From contig CAMCYY010000004.1 in assembly GCA_945885335.1 (NCBI GenBank), positions 1 through 35,499 of the forward strand: DNA of 35,499 bases, in the 5' to 3' direction. This document shows, one piece after another, positions 26,727-35,172 of the stretch; the stretch's first letter is position 1, and every line of letters begins with the position of its first letter. The position numbers were made by a program, and so were the translations under genes. Source of the DNA: Bordetella parapertussis. Lineage in GTDB: Bacteria > Pseudomonadota > Gammaproteobacteria > Burkholderiales > SG8-39. The notes beneath the pieces were generated by a model. The model was not told where the DNA came from, searched no databases, and saw only the letters and a list, made by a program, of their open reading frames with translations.

Positions 26727-28811
26727 ATGGTCAGGGTCACGACAGGCGCCGCGGAAAAATCCCGGCGCGCGGCAAAGGCGGTGTCGCAAGCGGTGCGGAG
26801 CAGGGCGGCGCGGCGCGCATCGCGCCAGGCTGATGAGGATCACGCTGCCAGGCACACGGTCGAGCGCAGCGCGGAGAAAGCCACCGGGCGCCGCCTCGAT
26901 GCCTTCCCGGATCGCATCGACCTGCGCGACTGGACCTACCAGCCCACGCTCGCCGCGCTGCCCGATGAAATCGTCAATTGCGCCGACGTGCCGGAAATCC
27001 TCGACCAGGGCCAGGAGGGCGCCTGCACCGGCTTTGCGCTGGCGGCCGTGGTCAACTTCCTGCTGCATCGCCGTGGCACTGGTCAAAGTGCGGCGCGCCG
27101 CATCAGCCCGCGCATGCTCTACGAGCTGGCGCGGCGCTACGACGAATGGCCGGGTGAGCGCTACGAGGGTTCGTCGGCGCGCGGCGCCATGAAGGGCTGG
27201 TCGCGCCACGGCGTGTGCACGCGCGCGCTGTGGCCGGACAAGCTGCATGGCGCACAGCACTTCGACCAGCGCCGTTCCGACGAGGCCATGCTCACGCCCG
27301 GCGGCGCCTATTACCGCGTCGATTTCCGCCATGTGCGCGACCTGCATGCGGCGATCCATGAGGCCGGCATCGTGTATGCCACGCTGATGGTGCATTCGGG
27401 CTGGGATGCGCCGGGGCCGGCCACGGTAAAGCTCAAAGCCGAAGGGGCACGCGCCGGTAAGCGCGCGGGCATGGCGCTACCGGTGATCCAGCGCAGGGGT
27501 CGCGCCGACGGCGGGCATGCGGTGGCGCTGGTGGGCTACACCGCGCAGGGCTTTATCGTGCAGAACTCATGGGGCAAGGGCTGGGGCGCGGGCGGCTTTG
27601 CGCTGCTGCCCTATGAGGATTTCATGCTGCATGCCACCGACGTATGGGTGGCGCAGCTTGGCGTACCGGTGAGTGCCGACCTGTGGGCGAAGGGCGCGGC
27701 GGATTCGATCAGCGGGGCCTTCCGGGCCGGCGATGTCATCCCGCTCAACGAGGTGCGTCCGCATGTGATCGACATCGCGAACAACGGCGAGCTGTCCGAT
27801 CGCGGCGATTACTGGACCACCGAGGCGGATATCGAGCGTCTGTTCCTGCAAACAATCCCCGAGCGCACACGGGGCTGGAAGTCGCGCCGCGTCATGCTCT
27901 ACATCCATGGCGGCCTGAACAGCGAGAAGGATGTGGCCAGGCGCATCGTGGCCTTTCGTGACGTGTGCATGGCGAATGAAATCTATCCGCTGCACATCAT
28001 GTGGGAGACCGACTGGCTGTCCACGGCGCGCAACATTCTGGAGGACCAGTTCACCGAAGCGGATGAGCGTGCCGGGGGCACCTTTTTGGATCACCTGCGC
28101 GAGGCGCGCGACCGCGTGCTCGAGCTGACGCTGGCGCTGCCGGGCGGGCGCCTGTGGGAGGAGATGAAGGAAAACGCGCGCCTCGCCTCGGAACGAAAAA
28201 GCGGAGCGATGAACCTCGTCGCCCGGCATGTGAAGCGAGCGCGCGAAACGCCGGCCCGGAAGCGTGCCGGGTCAAAGCACTGGGAGATGCATGTCGTCGC
28301 CCACAGCGCCGGTTCCATCCTCGCCGCGCATGCCATCCCGCACCTGGCTGGCCTGGGCATTTCCTGGAAGACCCTGCAGTTCCTCGCGCCGGCCATCCGC
28401 ATGGATGCCTTCAAGCGCCTTGTCGTGCCCGCAGTGCTGAAAAAGCGCTGCCCACGACCTTCGCTCTATATCCTCGATGAAGCGCAGGAGCGCTGCGATA
28501 CCGTCGGCCCCTATGGCAAGTCACTGCTGCACCTGGTGAGCAATGCCTTCGAAGGCGAACGCGAAGTGCCGCTGCTGGGGATGCAGAAGTACCTCGATGC
28601 AGATGTGCAGGTGAAGAAGTTGCTGGTAGCAGAGATCGATGGTCGCAGCGGGGTGGTGGTGGCGGGGAAGGCGGGTGGCTTGGGCGAAGCGTCGAAAAGC
28701 GGTACGCATGGCGGCTTCGACAATGACGTGGACACCATGAACTCGGTGCTGGTGCGGATACTGGGGGAGCAGCCGCGGGTGGCGTTTACGGAGCGGGATT
28801 TGTGGTTTTGA
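26727..28811 (+). CDS. Chimeric papain-like (C1) cysteine protease plus C-terminal alpha/beta-hydrolase-like domain
   Basis: 694 aa. C1 motifs: ILDQGQEGACTGFALAAV (Cys), DGGHAVALVGY (His), VQNSWGKGWGAGGFAL (Asn). C-terminal half: VMLYIHGGLNSE, VVAHSAGSILAAHA (nucleophile-elbow type), late THGGFDND. Confidence 0.85.
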   Translation: MVRVTTGAAEKSRRAAKAVSQAVRSRAARRASRQADEDHAARHTVERSAEKATGRRLDAFPDRIDLRDWTYQPTLAALPDEIVNCADVPEILDQGQEGACTGFALAAVVNFLLHRRGTGQSAARRISPRMLYELARRYDEWPGERYEGSSARGAMKGWSRHGVCTRALWPDKLHGAQHFDQRRSDEAMLTPGGAYYRVDFRHVRDLHAAIHEAGIVYATLMVHSGWDAPGPATVKLKAEGARAGKRAGMALPVIQRRGRADGGHAVALVGYTAQGFIVQNSWGKGWGAGGFALLPYEDFMLHATDVWVAQLGVPVSADLWAKGAADSISGAFRAGDVIPLNEVRPHVIDIANNGELSDRGDYWTTEADIERLFLQTIPERTRGWKSRRVMLYIHGGLNSEKDVARRIVAFRDVCMANEIYPLHIMWETDWLSTARNILEDQFTEADERAGGTFLDHLREARDRVLELTLALPGGRLWEEMKENARLASERKSGAMNLVARHVKRARETPARKRAGSKHWEMHVVAHSAGSILAAHAIPHLAGLGISWKTLQFLAPAIRMDAFKRLVVPAVLKKRCPRPSLYILDEAQERCDTVGPYGKSLLHLVSNAFEGEREVPLLGMQKYLDADVQVKKLLVAEIDGRSGVVVAGKAGGLGEASKSGTHGGFDNDVDTMNSVLVRILGEQPRVAFTERDLWF

Positions 28812-28992
28812 GATGAAAAGGGTCTAATTCCAGCGTTGATTGCAGAAATGAACCTTATGCATTCGTGGCTCCCGAATTACTCAAACGCGGCAAAATCGAA
28901 TTTGATCTCAATAGGCGATTTTGTCGGATGTTTCGTAAACCATCCTAAGACTAAGATCATGATTTTAGGTGTCATTAACCAGCGGCTCTACA

Positions 28993-29018
28993 AAAAGGCG
29001 ACTTTAAACTCGCCTTTT
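28993..29018. terminator. Terminator-like hairpin upstream of the DUF2157-like gene
   Basis: Perfect 9-bp inverted repeat AAAAGGCGA-ctttaaac-TCGCCTTTT. Confidence 0.65.
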
Positions 29019-29041
29019 AAGGCATCTGATTCACGTTCGGG

Positions 29042-30082
29042 ATGTCTATGAACCTCACTCGCGCTCATCTTGACAAGGCTGCTCAACGTGGCGTCATTGC
29101 ACCTGGCCAGGTGGATGCGCTTTGGGCGGTTCTATCTGAAAGCCCGGCAGACACGCCATCCTTCCGCTTCACGCACGTCCTCTACTATCTCGGCGGTCTG
29201 ATCGCCATCGGCGCGATGACTCTCTTCATGACCTTGGGCTGGGAACGGTTTGGCGGATGGGGACTGCTCTTCATAGCGCTCTGTTACGCAGTGGCAGGAC
29301 TCTGGCTTACGGAGCATCTCCTCAACCGCCTAAGGTTGCCGATCCCTGCCGGTATCGCTGCCGCTTTCGTGGTCGCGCTCACGCCACTGGCGATTTACGG
29401 CGCGCAATCTGCGCTGGGGCTATGGGCCGAAGGGCGGGTATATCGTGAATACCCTACCCATATTGATTGGCGATGGACTCTCATGGAGTTGGGCACTCTC
29501 GCTACGGGTGCCGCCATGCTGTGGCGATATCGCCTGCCGTTCCTGGTTATGCCGGTCGCCGTCACGCTTTGGTACATGAGTATGGATCTGGCGCCCTTTC
29601 TGTTCGGCACGAACGATGCCAGCTGGGATCTTAGAAAGTTTGTTTCATTATGGTTTGGTCTGTTGATGGTATTGCTGGCGTTTTGGGTAGATATCCGCGC
29701 ATGCCGTGAGAAGGACTATCCCTTCTGGCTCTACTTGTTTGGGGCGCTGGCGTTCTGGTGCGGGCTGTCGATGATGCAATCGGACAGCGAGTTGAACAAG
29801 TTCATCTACCTTTGCATCAATCTCCTGATGATCATCCTCGGAGCAGTGCTTTCGCGTCGGGTATTTGCTGTCTTTGGCGGACTGGGCTCAGCCGGCTATA
29901 TCGGACATCTGGCCTACCAAGTCTTCAAAGACAGCTTGGTATTTCCGTTTGTCCTCACGGCAATCGGTCTCGGCATCATCTACCTTGGAATATGCTGGCA
30001 ACTGCACGAGCACGACATCTCGTCTCGCCTCCGTGCTTTCCTGCCCGCACCGCTGCGAGAACTCGTGGAGCGCAGACATTGA
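29042..30082 (+). CDS. DUF2157-like multi-pass membrane protein
   Basis: 346 aa; N-terminal LDKAAQRGVIAPGQVDALWAVL, then about ten TM segments (FTHVLYYLGGLIAIGAMTLFMTLGWERFGGWGLLFIALCYAVAGLWL...). ATG at 29042 or 29048. Confidence 0.75.
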   Translation: MSMNLTRAHLDKAAQRGVIAPGQVDALWAVLSESPADTPSFRFTHVLYYLGGLIAIGAMTLFMTLGWERFGGWGLLFIALCYAVAGLWLTEHLLNRLRLPIPAGIAAAFVVALTPLAIYGAQSALGLWAEGRVYREYPTHIDWRWTLMELGTLATGAAMLWRYRLPFLVMPVAVTLWYMSMDLAPFLFGTNDASWDLRKFVSLWFGLLMVLLAFWVDIRACREKDYPFWLYLFGALAFWCGLSMMQSDSELNKFIYLCINLLMIILGAVLSRRVFAVFGGLGSAGYIGHLAYQVFKDSLVFPFVLTAIGLGIIYLGICWQLHEHDISSRLRAFLPAPLRELVERRH

Positions 30083-30113
30083 TGTCGACCCTCTCGAGCA
30101 CCCCGAACCCATC

Positions 30114-30168
30114 ATTTAACCGAACCTGTGCGAGAAGCCGCGCAGGACGGTGAATTCAGGCGTTAAGA
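30114..30168 (+). repeat. attC-like imperfect inverted repeat (possible solo integron recombination site)
   Basis: ATTTAAC (fits RYYYAAC), then CCG-aa-CCTGTGCG-agaagc-CGCGCAGG-a-CGG (stem with unequal internal loop), ending GTTAAGA (one mismatch to GTTRRRY). Confidence 0.5.
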
Positions 30169-30647
30169 CGTAGCGACTGACCGCTTCTGGCCGTTTGCGG
30201 ACTTCGACCAAAGTCGGGTTCCGACCCGTTGCAGACGCTGGATTCTCTGCCAAGCAGTCGCTCCTTGTAGCGGCGATAGCGGCCAAAAGGCGTATCGGGC
30301 ACGGGCGGGAGGTTCCCCGTGCGACTCGCGGATACGGCGCCAAAGCGCGAAATTAGGGGACTTTTCCTATCCTTTTCCCGCGATCGGAAAGCGCAATTAA
30401 CTGCAATTATCGGTCCATGAAGCAGGGGCACAGTGCGCTGTGGCTGTGCCGATGTTCAGGCCGAATGGCCCAATAACCCGGGTTGCCGCCACGTTGTGTC
30501 CCTCCTTCTGCCCTTTCTCCAGTCGCCCTTGGTTAGAAAGTCCCCTACTCAAGAAATCCAGCAGTTCTGCCCTTGCCTTGCGGCCGTTGTGATGCCGGCG
30601 CGTTCATGGCGGGTCTATAGCCGATATCTTCGAAAGGAACAGCGATA

Positions 30648-32393
30648 TTGAAAAAGCCAAACGACAAACCGCTGCCCGTCCTGGCGAAAGTGCCGACCGG
30701 CATCCAGGGTCTGGACGATCTCACCGCCGGCGGCTTGCCCAAGGGGCGGGCGACCCTGCTGTGCGGCGCCGCTGGCTGCGGCAAGACGCTGCTGGCGATG
30801 GAATTTCTGGTGCGCGGCGCCGTGGATTATGGCGAGCCCGGCGTGTTCGTGGCCTTCGAGGAAGGCATCGCCGACCTGGAGAAGAACTTTGCCTCGTTCG
30901 GGCACGATCTCAAGGGCCTGGTCGCGAAGAAACAACTGTCGCTCGAATCCATCCACATCTAGCGCAGCGAAATCGAAGAGACGGGCGAGTACGACCTCGA
31001 AGGCCTGTTCATCAGGCTCGGGCAGGCGATCGACGCCATCGGCGCCAAGCGCGTGGTGCTCGACACCATCGAGACGCTGTTCTCCGGCTTGTCCAACACC
31101 ATCATCCTGCGCGCCGAGCTGCGCCGCCTGTTCCGCTGGCTGAAGGACAAGGGCGTCACCGCCATCATCACCGGCGAGCGCGGCGAACAGAGCCTGACCC
31201 GCTACGGCCTGGAAGAATACGTGGCCGACTGCGTGATCCTGCTCGACAACCGCATCGAGGGGCAGATGTCCACGCGGCGCCTGCGCATCGTCAAGTACCG
31301 CGGCTCGATCCACGGCACCAACGAGTATCCGTTCCTGATCGACGCGGGCGGCATCTCCATCCTGCCGATCACCTCGATCGCGCTCAAGCACGAAGCGAGC
31401 ACCGAGCGCGTGTCCTCAGGCATCGCGCGGCTGGACGAGATGATGGGAGGCAAAGGCTACTATCGCGGCAGCACCGTGCTGATATCGGGCACGGCCGGCT
31501 CGGGCAAGACCAGCGTCGCGGCGCAATTCGCCCACGCGGCGGCCGCGCGCGGCGAGCGCTGCCTGTGGTTTGCGTTCGAGGAATCCTCGAGCCAGATCAT
31601 GCGCAACATGCGCTCCATCGGCATCGACCTGGAACCGGCGGTGCGCCGCGGCATGCTGGCATTTCACGCGGAGCGGCCGACGATCTGCGGCCTGGAGATG
31701 CACCTCGTCACCATCCACAAGCTGGTGAGCCAGTTCAACCCGCGGGTCGTGATCATCGACCCGATCACCAACTTCGCCGCGATTGGCAGCGACGAGGACG
31801 TGAAGGCGATGCTGACGCGCCTGATCGACTACTTCAAGATGCAAAAGATTACCGCCGCGTTCGTCAGCCTCAGCAAAGGCAGCGACTCCGCCGAGTCGCC
31901 CGATATCGCCGTATCGTCGCTGACCGACACCTGGTTGCTGCTGCGCGACCTGCAAATCGGTGCCGAACGCAATCGAGCGCTTTACCTCTTGAAGTCGCGC
32001 GGCATGGCCCACTCGAACCAGGTGCGCGAATTCCTGCTGACCGATCGCGGGGTGGAGCTGCAGGATGTGTATGTCGGGACGTCGGGGGCCTTGCTGACCG
32101 GCACCGCGCGGGTGACGCTGGAGCTGGAGGAGAAGGCGCAGGCCCTGGTGCGTGAGCAGGAGAGCGCAGGCAAAGCGCGCGAGCTCGAGCGCAAGCGCGA
32201 AGCGATGGAGGCGCAGATCGCAGTGCTGCGCGCCGAGTACGAAGTCGAGCGCGCGGGAGCGGCGAAGCTCATGGAACAGGACCGGATGCGCAACATGCTC
32301 GTCGCCGGCAACCGCACCGACATGGCGCGCCGGCGCGAGGCTTCGGGCGGTCGCGCGGGGAAAACACCCCAACACAGGCAAGGAGCCAAGTGA
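30648..32393 (+). pseudogene. kaiC: KaiC-family two-domain (CI-CII) ATPase interrupted by one in-frame TAG codon (30960-30962)
   Basis: TTG start after GAAAGGA. CI: VPTGIQGLDDLTAGGLPKGRATLLCGAAGCGKTLLAMEFL...VFVAFEEG...SLESIHI*RSEIEETGEYDLEGLFIRLGQAIDAIGAKRVVLDTIETL. CII: STVLISGTAGSGKTSVAAQFA...LWFAFEESS...SSLTDTWLLL...LKSRGMAHSNQVREFLLTDRG. Same frame throughout; TGA at 32391-32393. Confidence 0.93.
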
Positions 32394-32725
32394 TGAACGC
32401 CAGGCGCATGACCGCAGCCGACAAGGCGGCGCCGGAAGAAGCCTGGAGGTTGGGGCTCTACGTGGCGGGACAGACGCCGAAGTCGCTGGAGGCGTTTGCC
32501 AACCTCAAGCGCATCTGCGAGAAACACCTGGAAGGGCAATACAGTATAGAGGTGATCGACCTGATAGAGACGCCGCAATTGGCGAAGGACGACCAGATTC
32601 TGGCGATCCCGACGCTGGTGCGCAAGCTGCCGGAGCCGGTGCGAAAGATCATCGGCGACCTCTCCAACACCGAGCGCGTCCTGGTGGGGCTGAACCTGAT
32701 CGCCGCGCCCAGGTCCGGCGCATAA
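32393..32725 (+). CDS. kaiB: KaiB-family protein (first copy)
   Basis: [80 protein letters not shown] upstream; ATG overlaps the kaiC stop. Confidence 0.94.
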   Translation: MNARRMTAADKAAPEEAWRLGLYVAGQTPKSLEAFANLKRICEKHLEGQYSIEVIDLIETPQLAKDDQILAIPTLVRKLPEPVRKIIGDLSNTERVLVGLNLIAAPRSGA

Positions 32726-32750
32726 CCGACTTATTGCTCGAGAGGCCGCG

Positions 32751-33101
32751 ATGAAAGCGAAGAAAGCGAAGAAGGCCAAGAATGCGACCGCGGCGTTCGA
32801 GCAATCCCTGGCCACGCCGCAGAAGCAGGTCTATGTGCTGCAGTTGTACGTCACCGGCATGACGCCGCGCTCGACCCAAGCCATCGCCAACGCCAAAAAG
32901 ATTTGCGAGACGCACCTGCAGGGACAGTACGACCTGAGCGTGATCGATGTCTACCAGCAGCCACAGTTGGCCAAGGACGCGCAGATCGTCGCCGTGCCCA
33001 CGCTGGTGAAGAAACTTCCGCTGCCCCTGCGCCGCATCATCGGTGACCTGTCGGACTGGGACCAGGTGCTGCTCGGATTGAACCTGAAGCCGAAACTCTG
33101 A
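32751..33101 (+). CDS. kaiB: KaiB-family protein (second copy) with a Lys/Ala-rich N-terminal extension
   Basis: MKAKKAKKAKNATAAFEQS, then YVLQLYVTGMTPRSTQAIANAKKICETHLQGQYDLSVIDVYQQPQLAKDAQIVAVPTLVKKLPLPLRRIIGDLS. Confidence 0.94.
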   Translation: MKAKKAKKAKNATAAFEQSLATPQKQVYVLQLYVTGMTPRSTQAIANAKKICETHLQGQYDLSVIDVYQQPQLAKDAQIVAVPTLVKKLPLPLRRIIGDLSDWDQVLLGLNLKPKL

Positions 33102-33117
33102 GCTGAGTACCCACCTC

Positions 33118-35172
33118 ATGACGCAGGACTCCGCAGGCATCGAATCAGCTGCCGACCCCAGCGCGGAAGTGGCGCAGTTGCGCCTGCGGCTAGCCGAAGC
33201 CGAGGCGGTACTGCAGTCCATCCGCAGCGGGGCAGTGGACGCGGTGATGGTCGGCGACCAGGTCTATACACTGACCGGCGCGCAGGAGCCTTACCGGCTG
33301 CTGGCTGAGCAGATGAGCGAGGGCGCCTTGACCCTGTCGCATGAAGGTTTCATCCTCTACGCCAACAAGAACTTCGCTCGACTGCTCCAATTGCCGCTGG
33401 AGCACGTCATTGGTGCCAAGCTCGGCGCCTTCATCCGTCCAGAGGGACGGCCCAACTTCGAGCAATTGATGGAACAAGCCGAGCGAGGAATCAGCAGCGG
33501 CGATGTGGGCCTGCAGTGCGTCGACGGCTCCGCTGTTGAAGTGCGGCTTGGGCTGAACACACTCAATCTGGGCAAGGAGGTGGTGATTTCTGTTGTGGTG
33601 ACTGACATCACCGAACGCAGCAGGCGCGTTCAAGCCAAAATGCGCACACTGTTACGCGCCATAGAACAAAATCCGGCGTCGATTGAGATTACTGACCGGA
33701 TGGGCAACATCGAGTATGTCAATCCCCGCTTTGAACAGGTAACGGGATACACGAAGGCCGAGGTGGTCGGCAGCAATCCGCGCTTTTTAAAGTCCGGAAA
33801 AACACCGGCCGAGACCTACGTCGATCTGTGGAAAGTGATCTCAGAAGGAGGCGAATGGCGCGGAGAGTTGTGCAATCGGAGCAAGAGCGGCGCGCTGTTC
33901 TGGGAATTTGTCGCGATTTCTGCAATCAAGGACGAAAACGGCCAGATCGATCATTACGTCGCCGTGAAGGAAGATATCACCGAGCGCAGGAAAATCGAAG
34001 CGCGGCTGCGCGAGTCGCAGAAGATGGAAGCGCTGGGCATTTTGGCCGGGGGCGTGGCGCACGACTTCAACAATGCCCTGGCCATCATCACCGGTAACGT
34101 GGAACTGGCGCGCCAGGACGTGGGGCCAGAGCATCCGGCCTTGGAGAGCCTGAAGGAAATCGCCAAGGCGAGTCGCAGATCGATGGATCTGGTGCAGCAG
34201 ATCCTTGCTTTCAGCCGGCGCCAGACGTTGGAGCGCAAGCCGACCTCGCTGTCGATGGTGGTGTTGGAATCGGTGCGCCTGCTGCGGGCCAGCATTCCGG
34301 CGAAGGTTAATATCAAGGCCGATTGCAAGCCCGACATCCCAGTGGTGCTGGCCGCTGTGACGCCGATCAAGCAGATACTGCTTAATCTATGTAACAACGC
34401 CGCACACGCTGTCGAGGGGCAGGAGCGCCCGGGCGTGATCGAGGTCCGGCTGGAAGCCTGCGCGGTGGACGAAGCGCGTGGCGATCTGCACTCGGGCCGC
34501 TACGCCTGCCTCACCGTGCGGGACAACGGATCGGGCATGGATGAAGCAGTGCGCTCACACCTCTTTGAGCCTTTCTTTACCACCAAGCCGGTGGGTCAGG
34601 GCACGGGCTTGGGACTGTCTGTGGTGCACGGCATCGCGCAGGCGCACGGGGCCAGCATAGAGGTGGACAGTACCCCTGGGGAGGGGACCACGTTCCGCCT
34701 CTATTTTCCCGCAGTCGAAGCGCGGGTGTTGGACGCTCTGGTGCCTGCTCCCAGCACTAAGCCAGTTCAGGGCAAGGGCAAGCACATCCTTTTCGTGGAC
34801 GATGAAGAAGGCCTCGTCCGCCTGATTAAGCGCCTGCTCACACGCCAAGGCTTCCTTTTCAGCGGCTACGACGACCCCCGCGAGGCGCTGGAGGCGGTGC
34901 GCGCCGACCCTGATCAATTCGACCTGGTGGTGACCGACTACAACATGCCGCATCTATCTGGATTGGAGCTGGCGCAAGCGGTGAAGGCGATCCGCCCCGG
35001 ACTGCCGGTAATTCTGGCCTCGGGTTACATCACGGAGGAGTTGCGTGCTAAAGCACCTGCCGCCGGCATACGCGAGTTGATCTATAAACCCAACACCGCG
35101 GACGATCTGTGCGAAGCAGTAGCACGTTACGCCAACGCGCAGACTGCCGGGGGGGCGCCGAAACCTTGCTGA
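33118..35172 (+). CDS. Hybrid sensor histidine kinase: PAS-PAS-HisKA-HATPase_c-REC
   Basis: Coiled-coil N-terminus; PAS regions; H-box GGVAHDFNNALAIITGNVELA; N-box ILLNLCNNAAHA; DNGSGMD; GTGLGLSVVHGI; REC ILFVDDEEGL...LVVTDYNMPHLSGLEL. Confidence 0.94.
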   Translation: MTQDSAGIESAADPSAEVAQLRLRLAEAEAVLQSIRSGAVDAVMVGDQVYTLTGAQEPYRLLAEQMSEGALTLSHEGFILYANKNFARLLQLPLEHVIGAKLGAFIRPEGRPNFEQLMEQAERGISSGDVGLQCVDGSAVEVRLGLNTLNLGKEVVISVVVTDITERSRRVQAKMRTLLRAIEQNPASIEITDRMGNIEYVNPRFEQVTGYTKAEVVGSNPRFLKSGKTPAETYVDLWKVISEGGEWRGELCNRSKSGALFWEFVAISAIKDENGQIDHYVAVKEDITERRKIEARLRESQKMEALGILAGGVAHDFNNALAIITGNVELARQDVGPEHPALESLKEIAKASRRSMDLVQQILAFSRRQTLERKPTSLSMVVLESVRLLRASIPAKVNIKADCKPDIPVVLAAVTPIKQILLNLCNNAAHAVEGQERPGVIEVRLEACAVDEARGDLHSGRYACLTVRDNGSGMDEAVRSHLFEPFFTTKPVGQGTGLGLSVVHGIAQAHGASIEVDSTPGEGTTFRLYFPAVEARVLDALVPAPSTKPVQGKGKHILFVDDEEGLVRLIKRLLTRQGFLFSGYDDPREALEAVRADPDQFDLVVTDYNMPHLSGLELAQAVKAIRPGLPVILASGYITEELRAKAPAAGIRELIYKPNTADDLCEAVARYANAQTAGGAPKPC

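Noticed and set aside
30761-32155. 464-aa +2-frame ORF spanning the kaiC stop
   Set aside because: Arg/His-rich shadow ORF without family motifs. The kaiC frame carries all conserved motifs on both sides of the TAG, so a frameshift explanation is not supported.
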